A stretch of 33,587 bases of DNA from Gammaproteobacteria bacterium (GCA_027293165.1 JAPUGB010000003.1:1-33587); one strand, 5' to 3'; positions 17,394 to 26,376 are shown, counted from the stretch's first letter. The notes: a model not told the origin generated them from the letters alone. Program-made: numbers and translations.

Positions 17394-19559
17394 TCAGGCG
17401 CAAGGCCGGATCACGCGTTTGACGCCGGGTAGCGTACGAATCTGGCGAATGACCCTGGCCAAAGCTGCCCGGTCCGCTACCAATATCGTGAACATCAAAT
17501 CCGCGCCCTGACCGCCGTCCTCCTCGTCGCCTTCATTGAGGGAGACCTGCTCTATGTTGGAACCCGCATCGGCGATGCGGGTGGCCACCTCCGCAAGCAT
17601 TCCCGGCTTGTGGCTGACTTCGACACGAATCTCGGCGGAAAAATCAGTTTTTATATCGGGCTCCCATTCGACTGAAATCCACTTATTCGGTTGTTTACTG
17701 AATTCGACCAGGTTACCGCAGGTGTTGCGGTGAATAACGACGCCGCGCCCGCTACTCATATATCCCATGATGTCGTCACCCGGTATTGGGAGGCAGCAGC
17801 GCCCGTATCTGACCACCATACCTTCGGTACCGGCGATAGTGATCGCCGACTGCTTCGCCGAAACGTCGGGACCGATACCAGAGCTCTGGACCAGCACCTG
17901 GGCGACCAGTGGGGCCAGACGCTCGCCGAGACCGATTTGCTCGTAAAGCTCCACCGTCTTTCCCAGTGCAAACTCCTCGAGCAGCGATTTCAGGCGCTTT
18001 CTACTGATTTTCCGAATCGTCGTGCCGTAATCCCGCAGTGCTTGATTGAGTAATTTGCGCCCGAGCTCGATCGCCTCATCCCGACGCAGATTTTTGAGGT
18101 ACTGACGAATATGGTATCGAGCCTTTGCGGTTGCCACGAAATTGACCCAATTCGCGTTAGGGTGTGCACGCTTGGAGGTCACGATTTCAACGGTTTGACC
18201 GTTCTTTATTACAGTGCGAAGCGGCGCCAGGCGGCGGTTGATCTTGGCCGCTACACAACGGTTGCCGACATCGGTGTGGACCGCGTAGGCAAAATCTACG
18301 CAGGTGGCCCCGCGTGGTAGACGAAGAATGTCACCGCGTGGCGTGAACACGTATACCTTGTCGGGGAACAGATCGACCTTGACGTGTTCCATGAACTCCT
18401 CGGAATCGGTTGCGGTCTGTATTTCACTGATCGAAGCGAGCCATTCACGGGCGCGCGCCTGAGGAGAAACCACGGTGCCGTCGGCAGCCTTGTACTGCCA
18501 GTGTGAAGCAATGCCGCCTTCTGCAACCCTATCCATCTCTCGTGTGCGAATCTGGACCTCTATCGGGATGCCGTTGGGGCCGAATAAAGTTGTATGCAGT
18601 GACTGGTAACCGTTGACCCGTGGAATCGCGATATAGTCCTTAAAACGGCCCGGCATCGGTTTATACAGTTGATGCACGAGTCCAAGTGTTCGATAACATG
18701 TATCGACGTCATCGACGATTAGGCGGAAACCGAATACATCGACGACTTCGCTGAGCGCCCGTTTCTTGCGGAACATTTTCTTGTATATGCTGTACAGGTG
18801 TTTTTTCCTTCCCTGCACGGTTACGTTTATCCCTGCATTACGGAGGGCACGCCTCAGGCGGTCAGATAGGCGCTTTACGATCTGTCGCTGATTTCCCTGG
18901 GCCTTTTGGAGTGTCTTCTCGATGACTCGCGATCTAAACGGGTAGGCATACCGGAAACCCAGTTCTTCCAGTTCTGTCTTAAGCCAATTGATACCTAGCC
19001 GGTTCGATATCGGTGCGTAAATTTCCAACGTTTCTTTGGCGATGCGGCGGCGCTTTTCCGGCGGCAGAGCATCAAGGGTCTGCATGTTGTGTAGTCGGTC
19101 GGCCAGTTTCACCAGTATGACGCGGATGTCTTCCACCATCGCGAGCATCATCTTGCGAAAGCTCTCAACCTGGGCTTCGGTACGGTTGTTAAAACTGAGC
19201 TGGTCGAGTTTACTAACGCCGTCAACAAGGGTGGCAATCTCGGTGCCGAACTCCTCCTCGATCGTCGGCATGTCGGTGCTCGTGTCTTCAAGAACGTCGT
19301 GCAGAATTGCTGCGGCGATGCTTTCGGAGTCCAGATGTAAGTCGGCGAGTATCGAAGCGACGGCGACCGGGTGGGATATATAAGGCTCGCCCGACATGCG
19401 TCGCTGGCCCGCGTGCGCTTTGGCGCCGAATTCGTAGGCCTCGACGATGACGTCGCGCTGGGAGTCCGGAAGGTAGTCGAGCTTCGTCAGCAGTTGCTTG
19501 AATCCGGTCGACTTTCGCACACCGGGCAAACGCTCTCGAATTGATGCAGCATAATCCAT
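17394..19559 (-). CDS. spoT: Bifunctional (p)ppGpp synthetase/hydrolase SpoT
   Basis: A 721-residue long RSH protein controlling the stringent response alarmone. Domains in order: HD hydrolase (about 40-190) with intact metal/active-site residues H49, H63 and H87-D88 plus the LADRLHNMQTL segment; synthetase (about 230-350) with RFKDYIAIPR and NGYQSLHTT; TGS (about 400-460, VYVFTPRGDILRLPRGAT); a helical/zinc-finger-like region with CCLPIPGD; and a C-terminal ACT domain (about 645-721). The RxKD form in the synthetase loop and the preserved HD residues indicate the bifunctional SpoT/Rel type rather than RelA. It follows rpoZ by 200 bp and precedes ridA by 21 bp. The 200-bp gap shows no convincing promoter or terminator. 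Confidence 0.97.
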   Translation of the reverse strand: MDYAASIRERLPGVRKSTGFKQLLTKLDYLPDSQRDVIVEAYEFGAKAHAGQRRMSGEPYISHPVAVASILADLHLDSESIAAAILHDVLEDTSTDMPTIEEEFGTEIATLVDGVSKLDQLSFNNRTEAQVESFRKMMLAMVEDIRVILVKLADRLHNMQTLDALPPEKRRRIAKETLEIYAPISNRLGINWLKTELEELGFRYAYPFRSRVIEKTLQKAQGNQRQIVKRLSDRLRRALRNAGINVTVQGRKKHLYSIYKKMFRKKRALSEVVDVFGFRLIVDDVDTCYRTLGLVHQLYKPMPGRFKDYIAIPRVNGYQSLHTTLFGPNGIPIEVQIRTREMDRVAEGGIASHWQYKAADGTVVSPQARAREWLASISEIQTATDSEEFMEHVKVDLFPDKVYVFTPRGDILRLPRGATCVDFAYAVHTDVGNRCVAAKINRRLAPLRTVIKNGQTVEIVTSKRAHPNANWVNFVATAKARYHIRQYLKNLRRDEAIELGRKLLNQALRDYGTTIRKISRKRLKSLLEEFALGKTVELYEQIGLGERLAPLVAQVLVQSSGIGPDVSAKQSAITIAGTEGMVVRYGRCCLPIPGDDIMGYMSSGRGVVIHRNTCGNLVEFSKQPNKWISVEWEPDIKTDFSAEIRVEVSHKPGMLAEVATRIADAGSNIEQVSLNEGDEEDGGQGADLMFTILVADRAALARVIRQIRTLPGVKRVIRPCA

Positions 19560-19759
19560 GACTCGATCTCTCAGCCCACCGGCATCCTCGCTGTCGGTGA
19601 ATCGATCTCAGTATAAATGAATGGCAGCTCCAGGCATCGATACGGGCGCCACTGCCCAATCAGGCTCTGCTTCTCCTGACTTCCGGGGCGCTGGGGTGGC
19701 GTCGTGTAGGCGCCAACTGGGGGTGCGCAGTTCGGTCGGCGCGGGGATCGTGCCGAAGC

Positions 19760-20047
19760 TCAGCCGGGTCGGTCGAGCATCGGCATCGGTGTGCTTGCCA
19801 GTAGTTCTTCAGCTTCCTCGCTGCTGAGAAGATCGTCCTCTGGTTCGCTGATCGCTTGCAGAATCTCTTCATTGATCAGACCGGCTGCAATTTCCCGCAG
19901 GGCGATTACGGTAGGCTTGTCATTCTCGCGTTCCACCAGCGGCTCGGCACCGTTGGCCAGACGACGGGCGCGCTTGGCGGCGATCAGCACCATATCGAAA
20001 AGGTTATCGATATTTTTTACACAATCTTCGACGGTGATTCTGGCCAT
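19760..20047 (-). CDS. rpoZ: RNA polymerase omega subunit RpoZ
   Basis: A 95-residue small subunit that helps assemble the beta-prime subunit and, in E. coli, forms part of a ppGpp binding site. The N terminus [20 protein letters not shown], followed by LAAKRAR-like, [13 protein letters not shown] and the acidic C-terminal tail, is the standard omega pattern. The ATG at 20047 is chosen over the longer open frame because it gives this conserved N terminus and has GGAG six bases upstream. It sits between gmk (109 bp upstream) and spoT (200 bp downstream). A weak promoter-like pair, TTGCAC and TATCCT with a 17-bp spacer (20080-20108 on this strand), lies before it. Confidence 0.97.
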   Translation of the reverse strand: MARITVEDCVKNIDNLFDMVLIAAKRARRLANGAEPLVERENDKPTVIALREIAAGLINEEILQAISEPEDDLLSSEEAEELLASTPMPMLDRPG

Positions 20048-20156
20048 CGATATCTCCATTTGCGCGGGCGTAACCGGTAAGGATACAGCCTGGGCTGGCA
20101 CTGTGCAATGCTTTGCTTTCCGAGCCATGGGCCGCAGCATTCTGCCGGCCGCCCGA

Positions 20157-20804
20157 CTATGCCTCTAAAATCGCGTTCAGCCGAGCGCCGATGTCCGCAG
20201 CCGTCGCAAGGTTGTCAATGTTGCGGCCCGCGATGATTGCCTGCATCGTCTTGACCGCGGCATTGAGATCGTCATTGATCACCACGTAATCGAATTCCGG
20301 CCAGTGCGCCATATCCGAGCGCGCGTCGCGAAGCCGCCTTTGTATGACCGCCTCCGGGTCGGTGCTGCGCCCGCGCAAGCGTGCCTCCAATTGTGCGAGG
20401 GATGGAGGCAAAATGAAAATGGTGCAGGCTTCTGGCATGTTTGCACGCACCTGCTGCGCTCCCTGCCAATCAATCTCCAGCATCACGTGATTTCCGCCGC
20501 GCAGCAGCTCGTCGACCTGGCTGCGCGATGTGGCATAGCGATGATCGAATACCACCGCGTGTTCGAGAAATTCTCCGGCGGCGGCCATGCGCTGGAAAAT
20601 GTCAGCCTCAACGAAGTGATAGTCACGGCCGTTAACCTCTCCGCGCCGCTTGGCTCGCGTCGTGTATGACACCGAAAAACGCAACGCGGGATCTGTGTCC
20701 ATCAGCCTGTGCACCAGCGTCGTTTTTCCTGCTCCGGAAGGAGCAGCTATGACGAACAGACGGCTTTGGGCCGCCGCGCCGGCTTCTGATGTCTTTTCAT
20801 TCAT
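20157..20804 (-). CDS. gmk: Guanylate kinase Gmk
   Basis: A 215-residue enzyme phosphorylating GMP to GDP with ATP. The P-loop is [10 protein letters not shown] at residues 21-30. The GMP-binding region is visible as [22 protein letters not shown] and the [15 protein letters not shown] block; the lid and adenine contacts follow in [17 protein letters not shown], with the typical [14 protein letters not shown] toward the C terminus. A 15-residue unstructured N-terminal extension is slightly longer than in E. coli. The context is yicC upstream (103 bp) and rpoZ/spoT downstream, the usual gammaproteobacterial order linking guanine nucleotide supply with ppGpp metabolism. Confidence 0.97.
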   Translation of the reverse strand: MNEKTSEAGAAAQSRLFVIAAPSGAGKTTLVHRLMDTDPALRFSVSYTTRAKRRGEVNGRDYHFVEADIFQRMAAAGEFLEHAVVFDHRYATSRSQVDELLRGGNHVMLEIDWQGAQQVRANMPEACTIFILPPSLAQLEARLRGRSTDPEAVIQRRLRDARSDMAHWPEFDYVVINDDLNAAVKTMQAIIAGRNIDNLATAADIGARLNAILEA

Positions 20805-20907
20805 AGAACTTCATATCGAGATATCGTTCGTCGGCATTGAGCATGTGCATTGGGGCGGTTATCTCTGGAACGGCATATCCATGCCAGCGCATGCACGCGG
20901 ATCGGAA

Positions 20908-21774
20908 CTATTCAACGTTCTGAATCTGTTCGCGCATCTGCTCGATCAGTACTTTGAGGTCCACGGCCTGGCGTGTCGTTTCCGCATCCGCCGCCTTTGA
21001 CGCGAGCGTGTTGGCTTCGCGGTTGAGCTCCTGCATAAGGAAGTCCAGACGCCTACCGGCCGGTGAACCTGCCGCCATCGCGTCAGTAATTTCTGCCACG
21101 TGAGCATCCAGTCGGTCCAGTTCCTCATCGATGTCTGACTTTTGGGCGAGCAGCAGCATTTCCTGTTCCAGTCGTTCCGGTTCCAGCCGGACTTCCAGCG
21201 ATTGTGCGCGCTCCTGCATACGGCTTCTGATCTGCTGCAGAATTTCGGGCATTCTTGCGCGCATTGCCACAACCAGCGACGTGATCTGGGTTAGCCGCTG
21301 TTCGAGGCCAATGCAAATGCGCTTGCCCTCTCTTCCACGGGTTTCGCACAAGTCGTCAATCGCGTCCGTCAGCAGTGGCGCAGCCGACTCGACTATGGTG
21401 TCGGAATCGATCGCGAGTTCCCGAAGAACGCCGGGCCAACCGAGCACATCTAACGGGCTAACAGCGGCTGGCTTTAACATGTGCTCGGCGATGTTCTTGC
21501 TGTGGCCGATGAGTTGGCGAGCCAGGTCCAGGTTAAGCTGTAGGGCTTGCGGAGCGTTGGTGGCCAGGCGAAAACTGAGGGTGCCGTCCACTTTGCCGCG
21601 TGCGAGGCGTTGCCCGACGATCTCCCGAAATTTTGGCTCCAGCGACCGCCATCCCTCGGGCAGCCGAAGCTGAACCTCCAGGTAACGGTGATTAATCGAG
21701 CGAAGCTCCCATGACAGGACGCCCTCGGCGAGTTGTTGTTCGGCCTGAGCGAAGCCTGTCATGCTGTGGAGCAT
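20908..21774 (-). CDS. yicC: YicC/YloC family endoribonuclease
   Basis: A 288-residue protein of the YicC/YloC family; E. coli YicC (287 residues) has been described as an endoribonuclease. The N terminus MLHSMTGFAQAEQQ and the ELRSINHRYLEVQLRLPEGWRSLEP block are family signatures, as is the C-terminal RLDFLMQELNREANTLASKA stretch. The ATG at 21774 is chosen by comparison with E. coli, whose protein starts MIRSMTAYA; the open frame continues upstream without homology. A long heptad-like helical section (about 165-260) is probably coiled coil. It heads the leftward gmk-rpoZ-spoT-ridA-recG-ubiCA run and is divergent from the phosphatase/rph genes. Confidence 0.95.
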   Translation of the reverse strand: MLHSMTGFAQAEQQLAEGVLSWELRSINHRYLEVQLRLPEGWRSLEPKFREIVGQRLARGKVDGTLSFRLATNAPQALQLNLDLARQLIGHSKNIAEHMLKPAAVSPLDVLGWPGVLRELAIDSDTIVESAAPLLTDAIDDLCETRGREGKRICIGLEQRLTQITSLVVAMRARMPEILQQIRSRMQERAQSLEVRLEPERLEQEMLLLAQKSDIDEELDRLDAHVAEITDAMAAGSPAGRRLDFLMQELNREANTLASKAADAETTRQAVDLKVLIEQMREQIQNVE

Positions 21775-21913
21775 CTGATTATTCCGGAATTGAGCTGTCC
21801 AGCCTCCTTCGGCGCCGAGGTAGATCACGCCCATCGTATGCCTCTCGGTTGGCCAACGGCAACAATCAGGATGCACCGGAGACAACGGGGCTATACACTG
21901 CAGGCGGACATCG

Positions 21914-21947
21914 GCAGAAATTTTAGATGACAGGGCCTGATTTCTGC
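21914..21947. repeat. Inverted repeat in the yicC/phosphatase divergent region
   Basis: Perfect 8-bp arms GCAGAAAT (21914-21921) and ATTTCTGC (21940-21947) enclose 18 bp, ending 13 bp before the GTG of the PP2C gene. It could be an operator or a leader hairpin; the sequence does not say which. Confidence 0.4.
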
Positions 21948-21960
21948 GCCGGAGCCCTGG

Positions 21961-22734
21961 GTGGTGCAGGAGCCCGCGAGGGGGGAGACAGGGTTGCAGT
22001 TTGAAAGCGCAGAGTTAAGTCTGCTAGGTAATCGCGAGGAAAACCAGGATCGGGTGGTGGTTGCGACCAGCGATGACGCGACACTGATCCTGGCTGTCGA
22101 TGGTATGGGCGGGCACTTGGATGGTGCGCGTGCCGCAGAGCTGACCAGCGAAATTGTCCGAAAGGAATTCGACGCAGCGAGCCACCCAATCTTCGACCCT
22201 CAAGGATTTCTGCACCTGGCTATAGGCAAGGCGCACGATGCCCTGATCAAACTGGGCGAGGATCTTTCTATCGAGGCAAGACCGCGCGCAACCTGCGCGG
22301 CGTGCCTGATTCAGGACGGCGCGGCTTACTGGGGTCACGTTGGCGACAGCCGCATTTATCACTTGCGTGGCCAGCAGATACAGGAACGCAGTAGGGATCA
22401 CAGCCACGTCGAGACCCTGTTGCAGGAAGGGCTCATTGACGAGTCGGAAATCGCGGACCATCCGATGCGCAATTTCGTTGACAGTTGTCTCGGAGGCGAT
22501 CCCGCATTGCCGCAAATGACCATTACCAGTAACAAAACACTGGAATTGGGTGACGTGATGCTGGTGTGTACGGATGGATTCTGGTCGGGACTGGACGATG
22601 AACAGATCGCCGGGCTCGGTGCGGACGACGCGAACTTGGCCGACGATCTTCAGGCGCTGAGTGAAGTCGCAGTCAAGGCGAGCGCACCTCACAGCGATAA
22701 CACGTCAGCGGCAGCACTTCGCTGGATTCGATGA
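21961..22734 (+). CDS. PP2C-type Ser/Thr protein phosphatase
   Basis: A 257-residue metal-dependent phosphatase of the PP2C/PPM family in its short bacterial form, without sensor domains. Metal-binding and motif residues are visible: ENQDR (D30), the AVDGMGGH block with D47, GHVGDSRIYHL with D129, CTDGFW with D205, and SDN with D246. It should dephosphorylate Ser/Thr-phosphoproteins in the cytoplasm. Two starts are possible: GTG 21961, with GGAG six bases upstream, or TTG 21994, with a GGGGGAG site six bases upstream; the latter begins MQFESAEL, closer to the conserved core. No Hanks-type kinase gene is in the window. It is divergent from yicC and lies 31 bp before rph. Confidence 0.92.
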   Translation: MVQEPARGETGLQFESAELSLLGNREENQDRVVVATSDDATLILAVDGMGGHLDGARAAELTSEIVRKEFDAASHPIFDPQGFLHLAIGKAHDALIKLGEDLSIEARPRATCAACLIQDGAAYWGHVGDSRIYHLRGQQIQERSRDHSHVETLLQEGLIDESEIADHPMRNFVDSCLGGDPALPQMTITSNKTLELGDVMLVCTDGFWSGLDDEQIAGLGADDANLADDLQALSEVAVKASAPHSDNTSAAALRWIR

Positions 22735-22765
22735 TCCTGGCTCCGATCGACACCGAAGCAGTTAA

Positions 22766-23503
22766 ATGTCAGGCAGACCCAGCGAAAGGCAACTGACCGA
22801 ATTGCGGAAGGTCCGGTTCTCCGCCGGGTTTACGCAGCACGCAGAGGGATCCGTGCTGGTCGAATTCGGTGCGACCCGAGTGCTATGCACCGCGAGCGTT
22901 GATAAAACCGTACCGGCCTTTCTGAAGGGTTCCGGGAGCGGTTGGATAACTGGCGAATACGGCATGTTGCCGCGCGCCACTCACACTCGATCCCGACGCG
23001 AGGCTACGCGCGGACAACAGGGCGGGCGGACGCTGGAAATTCAGCGCTTGATTGGCCGCTCGCTGAGAGCTGCCGCCGATTTGCAGGCGTTGGGTCCACG
23101 CACCGTGACGCTCGACTGCGATGTTCTGCAAGCGGACGGTGGCACCCGCACGGCGTCGATCTCCGGCGCATACGTGGCACTGCGGATTGCCATCGATGCA
23201 CTGCTGGCGTCAGGCGAACTAGGCCGCAACCCGTTACACGGGCAAATTGCCGCAGTGTCGGTGGGAATATGCGGGGGAGTTCCGGTGCTGGACCTTGACT
23301 ATGCTGAGGACGCGACCGCCGAAACCGACATGAACGTGGTGATGAACGACGCCGGTGCCATTGTCGAAATTCAGGGCACGGCCGAGGGCCACGCTTTTCG
23401 ACGCGACGAACTGGACCAGTTGCTTGACCTAGCCGAAGCGGGTATTCGCACCATCATGGAAGAGCAAAATCGGTCACTTGATGACTGGCGTTCTGCGTCC
23501 TGA
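22766..23503 (+). CDS. rph: Ribonuclease PH
   Basis: A 245-residue phosphorolytic 3' exoribonuclease that trims tRNA precursors and rRNA ends and forms a hexameric ring. Family blocks: [13 protein letters not shown] at the N terminus, [18 protein letters not shown], the phosphate-binding/ring-contact segment [54 protein letters not shown], and [18 protein letters not shown] near the active site. The catalytic Asp in the last block is present. Length matches the family, and the reading frame is intact, unlike the frameshifted rph of common E. coli K-12 strains. It is 15 bp upstream of rdgB, as in many proteobacteria. Confidence 0.98.
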   Translation: MSGRPSERQLTELRKVRFSAGFTQHAEGSVLVEFGATRVLCTASVDKTVPAFLKGSGSGWITGEYGMLPRATHTRSRREATRGQQGGRTLEIQRLIGRSLRAAADLQALGPRTVTLDCDVLQADGGTRTASISGAYVALRIAIDALLASGELGRNPLHGQIAAVSVGICGGVPVLDLDYAEDATAETDMNVVMNDAGAIVEIQGTAEGHAFRRDELDQLLDLAEAGIRTIMEEQNRSLDDWRSAS

Positions 23504-23518
23504 CTACCGATCCGACCC

Positions 23519-24124
23519 ATGGGCGCGTTGAAACAGGTTGTCCTGGCGACCGGTAATCCGGGAAAAGCAAGAGAAATGGAGTCGATGCTGGGCGAGGCGT
23601 TCGAAGCGCTGACCCAGGCCGACTTCGAAGTGGTCAGCCCGGCTGAGACCGGCGCCAGTTTTCTGGAAAATGCACTGCTCAAAGCACGGCATGCGGCTGC
23701 GCTGAGCGGCCTGCCGGCAATCGGCGACGATTCCGGACTTGAGGTCGACGCCCTTGACGGCGCTCCCGGCATTTACTCGGCCCGTTACGCGGGGATCAAC
23801 GCAAACGATGAGCTGAATGTCGCCAGGCTGCTGAGGCAGCTGCGAGACGTGCCGGAGGAACGCCGCCAGGCACGTTTTCGCTGCGTGGCAGTGTATGTCC
23901 GCAGCGCCGACGATCCATCGCCGATTATTGTCGAGGGCGCCTGGGAGGGCTCGATTGCGCTCGCGCCAAGGGGTCAGGGCGGCTTTGGCTATGATCCCGT
24001 GTTTATCGATCCTGACAGTGGCCGCACCGCCGCGGAACTGGACGCTGCGGCCAAAAATGCCCGCAGTCATCGTGGCCAAGCCATGCAATCGCTGAAGGAA
24101 AGGCTAGCGGGGCTGCCTGAATGA
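23519..24124 (+). CDS. rdgB: XTP/dITP diphosphatase (RdgB/HAM1)
   Basis: A 201-residue house-cleaning pyrophosphatase that hydrolyses dITP, XTP and dHAPTP-like purine nucleotides. Family motifs: VLATGNPGKAREM at the N terminus, GASFLENALLKARHAA, the metal-binding DDSGLEVDALDGAPGIYSARYAG block, and GGFGYDPVFIDPDSGRTAAEL with SHRGQAM near the end. Length is the usual one. The ATG at 23519 lies 15 bp after the rph stop, so the two are likely cotranscribed. In many gammaproteobacteria hemW follows; here rdgB is followed by a 464-bp noncoding gap. Confidence 0.98.
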   Translation: MGALKQVVLATGNPGKAREMESMLGEAFEALTQADFEVVSPAETGASFLENALLKARHAAALSGLPAIGDDSGLEVDALDGAPGIYSARYAGINANDELNVARLLRQLRDVPEERRQARFRCVAVYVRSADDPSPIIVEGAWEGSIALAPRGQGGFGYDPVFIDPDSGRTAAELDAAAKNARSHRGQAMQSLKERLAGLPE

Positions 24125-24214
24125 ACGCCGGTGCTGCGTCCGCGCCTCGATGCCGCCAGCTGTCGTGGGAGCCGGGCAGCCGCAGGCGAACTCGGTCTGC
24201 ACTGTCTCGACGAC

Positions 24215-24235
24215 CCGCGGCGGAGTTTGCCGCGG
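24215..24235. repeat. GC-rich hairpin downstream of rdgB
   Basis: Perfect 7-bp arms CCGCGGC (24215-24221) and GCCGCGG (24229-24235) with a 7-base loop, 90 bp after the rdgB stop. There is no T tract after it, so it is not a standard intrinsic terminator; it might stabilise the 3' end of the rph-rdgB message. Confidence 0.35.
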
Positions 24236-24475
24236 CTTAAGTCCCGGCAATCTGATCAATCGCCTGGTGCGGCTTGGGACGAGGTTATGCACAGTTGCGT
24301 CAGTTTCCAAAAATTTCATACAGATACGCGACGACTTGTCAGGCGTGTTGCATCAAATATCATGTAAGTGACTGATAAATATAAACGTTCTAATACTGCT
24401 CATTTCTTGATCAATTTGTTCCATTTCATTGATCGGCGGCTGTTCGGGGCCGTCAAACCTCGGGAAATCCACAGA

Positions 24476-24500
24476 GTTATCCACAGATTCTGTGGATAAC
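24476..24500. promoter_or_regulatory. 25-bp palindrome made of two consensus DnaA boxes
   Basis: Arms GTTATCCACAGA (24476-24487) and TCTGTGGATAAC (24489-24500) are exact inverted copies around a single T. Each arm contains the E. coli consensus DnaA box TTATCCACA (24477-24485 forward, 24491-24499 reverse). A further partial copy, sharing ATCCACAGA, starts 12 bp earlier at 24467. The palindrome ends 10 bp before the -35 of the rpmE promoter. Binding by DnaA is inferred from the consensus match. Confidence 0.7.
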
Positions 24501-24510
24501 AGGCCGCCTC

Positions 24511-24539
24511 TTGTCAGCGGAGGCGGCAGCCGGTATGCT
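24511..24539 (+). promoter_or_regulatory. Sigma-70-type promoter of rpmE
   Basis: The -35 TTGTCA (24511-24516, five of six consensus bases) is 17 bp from the -10 TATGCT (24534-24539). The start would be near 24546, leaving a leader of about 43 bases. The DnaA-box palindrome lies immediately upstream, where an activator or repressor could act. Confidence 0.55.
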
Positions 24540-24588
24540 TCCGCGCCCGATTCAGCACAGTCCGACAGAACAGGGATCCGGCCCAGCC

Positions 24589-24792
24589 ATGAAACCCGAT
24601 ATCCATCCTGAATACCGCGAAATCACGGTCACCTGCAGTTGTGGGCATGAGTTCACAACCAAATCGACGCTGAAAGAAGACCTGCATATCGAGGTCTGTT
24701 CGGCCTGTCACCCGTTCTATACCGGCAAACAGAAGATCGTCGACACCGCTGGTCGGGTTGAGAAATTCCGTCGCAAATACGGCATGAGTTGA
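24589..24792 (+). CDS. rpmE: 50S ribosomal protein L31 (zinc-binding type)
   Basis: A 67-residue ribosomal protein of the large subunit. The N terminus [19 protein letters not shown] and the later [15 protein letters not shown] and [10 protein letters not shown] blocks match bacterial L31 closely. C16, C18 and the Cys pair of CSAC form the zinc site, so this is the C+ form rather than the zinc-independent paralogue RpmE2/YkgM. The ATG at 24589 is chosen by homology; the open frame runs further upstream into the promoter. It stands alone, after a 464-bp gap and 228 bp before gltA. Confidence 0.97.
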   Translation: MKPDIHPEYREITVTCSCGHEFTTKSTLKEDLHIEVCSACHPFYTGKQKIVDTAGRVEKFRRKYGMS

Positions 24793-24868
24793 TCCTCGAG
24801 CCGGCTTGCGGGTCCGTAACAGCGCTGCGTTCTGGCGCTTCATCCGTGCACCGGGCTGCTGCCTACCC

Positions 24869-24874
24869 TATAAT
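24869..24874 (+). promoter_or_regulatory. Possible -10 element of a gltA promoter
   Basis: A perfect TATAAT lies in the 228-bp rpmE-gltA gap. No good -35 is found at 16-18 bp upstream, so the promoter may need an activator, or the match may be chance. Transcription would start near 24881, giving a leader of about 140 bases. Confidence 0.35.
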
Positions 24875-25020
24875 TCGCTGTCCGTTCGCCAGTTTTGCGT
24901 CGGTGGCGCACTCTGGCAGAGCCTACTCGTCCCGCCTAGATCCGAGTTATCTGGTCGGATCATTCCGAGCACCTTCGGTCCGGACAGGCACGGGCGGAGG
25001 TTGCCCCGAGGCTCGTTTGT

Positions 25021-26334
25021 GTGCCGGACAACACCAACATGACCAGCAGAAAATTTTCTTTGCAGGACAACAGCACCGGAGCGCAAATCGAACTCGACGT
25101 GAGATCGGGAACCATTGGTCCCGACGTCATTGAAATTGGCTCGCTTTACCCGGAAAAGGGCGTATTCACGTACGATCCGGGGTTTGCATCTACCGCGAGT
25201 TGCTCAAGCACGATCACCTACATTGATGGGGAACAGGGCGTATTGCTGTATCGCGGTTACCCGATCGAGCAACTGGCGGAAAAGAGCAGCTTTCTGGAGG
25301 TTTCTTATTTGTTGCTGCACGGCGAGTTACCCAGCCAGACTCAGCTGGATGCGTTCACCCACTCGATCAGCACCCACACCATGATGAACGAAACGCTGTT
25401 GAGGTTATTCAACGGTTTTCACACCAACGCGCATCCTATGGCCATGGTAGCTGGCGTGGTCGGTTCGATGGCGGCTTTCTATCACGACACGATGGATATT
25501 TACGATGCGCGTCAACGGGAAATATTTTCCCACCGCATTATCGCCAAGCTGCCTACGATTGCGGCGGCCGCTTACAAACACACACTGGGCCAGCCATTCA
25601 TGTATCCACGCAACAGCTTGGATTACACCAGCAATTTGCTCAGGATGTTTTTTGCTGTGCCGGCGGCGCGTTACGAGGTAGATCCGATTGCAGCTGAGGC
25701 GCTGGATCTACTGTTCATTTTGCACGCTGACCACGAGCAAAACTGTTCGACTTCAACGGTACGGCTGGCGGGAAGTTCAGGGACCAATCCGTATTCGGCA
25801 ATCGCATCGGGCATTGCCGCGCTGTGGGGGTCGGCTCATGGTGGCGCAAACGAAGCGGTACTGGCCATGCTGGAGGAAATCGGTTCAGCGAAGAACATTG
25901 CCACCTTCGTTGAGCGGGCGAAGGATAAGGCCGATCCATTCCGTTTAATGGGTTTCGGGCACCGTGTCTACAAGAACTTTGACCCGCGCGCCACCATTAT
26001 TCGGGAGATGTGCCACAGGGTGTTGAATCAAATAGGGCAGACCGATACCCCGGTGTTCGACCTGGCCCTGAAATTAGAAGAAATCGCACTGGAGGACGAT
26101 TACTTTCTGGAAAAGAAGCTGTACCCGAATGTCGATTTTTATTCAGGCGTCATTTACCGGGCCCTCGGTATACCGCCATCGATGTACACGGTAATGTTTG
26201 CTATTGCGCGGTCCGTAGGCTGGGTCGCGCATTGGCAGGAGATGATCGTTGACCCCGAAACCCGGATTGGACGCCCGCGACAGTTGTATATCGGCTCCCC
26301 ACAGCGAGATTACACCCCGATCAAAAAACGATAG
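25021..26334 (+). CDS. gltA: Citrate synthase GltA (type II)
   Basis: A 437-residue enzyme condensing acetyl-CoA and oxaloacetate to citrate, the entry step of the TCA cycle. It aligns along its length with the E. coli protein by eye: [31 protein letters not shown]-type N-terminal block, [44 protein letters not shown], the catalytic-His segment [27 protein letters not shown], and the catalytic-Asp segment [11 protein letters not shown]. These indicate the large hexameric NADH-sensitive gammaproteobacterial type rather than methylcitrate synthase. GTG 25021 has GAGG nine bases upstream; ATG 25039 would give 431 residues and an N terminus closer to the family, so the start is uncertain by six codons. 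It is not next to sdh genes. Confidence 0.97.
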   Translation: MPDNTNMTSRKFSLQDNSTGAQIELDVRSGTIGPDVIEIGSLYPEKGVFTYDPGFASTASCSSTITYIDGEQGVLLYRGYPIEQLAEKSSFLEVSYLLLHGELPSQTQLDAFTHSISTHTMMNETLLRLFNGFHTNAHPMAMVAGVVGSMAAFYHDTMDIYDARQREIFSHRIIAKLPTIAAAAYKHTLGQPFMYPRNSLDYTSNLLRMFFAVPAARYEVDPIAAEALDLLFILHADHEQNCSTSTVRLAGSSGTNPYSAIASGIAALWGSAHGGANEAVLAMLEEIGSAKNIATFVERAKDKADPFRLMGFGHRVYKNFDPRATIIREMCHRVLNQIGQTDTPVFDLALKLEEIALEDDYFLEKKLYPNVDFYSGVIYRALGIPPSMYTVMFAIARSVGWVAHWQEMIVDPETRIGRPRQLYIGSPQRDYTPIKKR

Positions 26335-26376
26335 GCCGGTTGAATCGCGAGCCTACTGCCCGTCCGGAATGGTGCC

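Larger units (their letters stand above)
24125..24588. other. Noncoding interval rdgB-rpmE, with DnaA-box cluster and AT-rich tract
   Basis: This 464-bp stretch has no convincing gene. Its first 110 bp are GC-rich and include a hairpin at 24215-24235. A DnaA-box variant TTATGCACA lies at 24285-24293. From about 24300 to 24435 the sequence becomes clearly AT-rich against its surroundings and holds two TTGATC repeats. A cluster of DnaA-box-like motifs follows at 24465-24500, and a good promoter for rpmE lies at 24511-24539. Open frames through the region have no family resemblance. Confidence 0.6.

Noticed and set aside
24131-24371. Short open frames after rdgB as a remnant of hemW or a small protein
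   Set aside because: None resembles HemW or any family I know, and they start without a ribosome binding site.
24503-24527. GCCGCCTC/GAGGCGGC hairpin as an L31 autoregulatory leader
   Set aside because: It overlaps the -35 of the likely rpmE promoter (24511-24516), so it would lie outside the transcript, and I cannot match it to a known L31 leader by eye.
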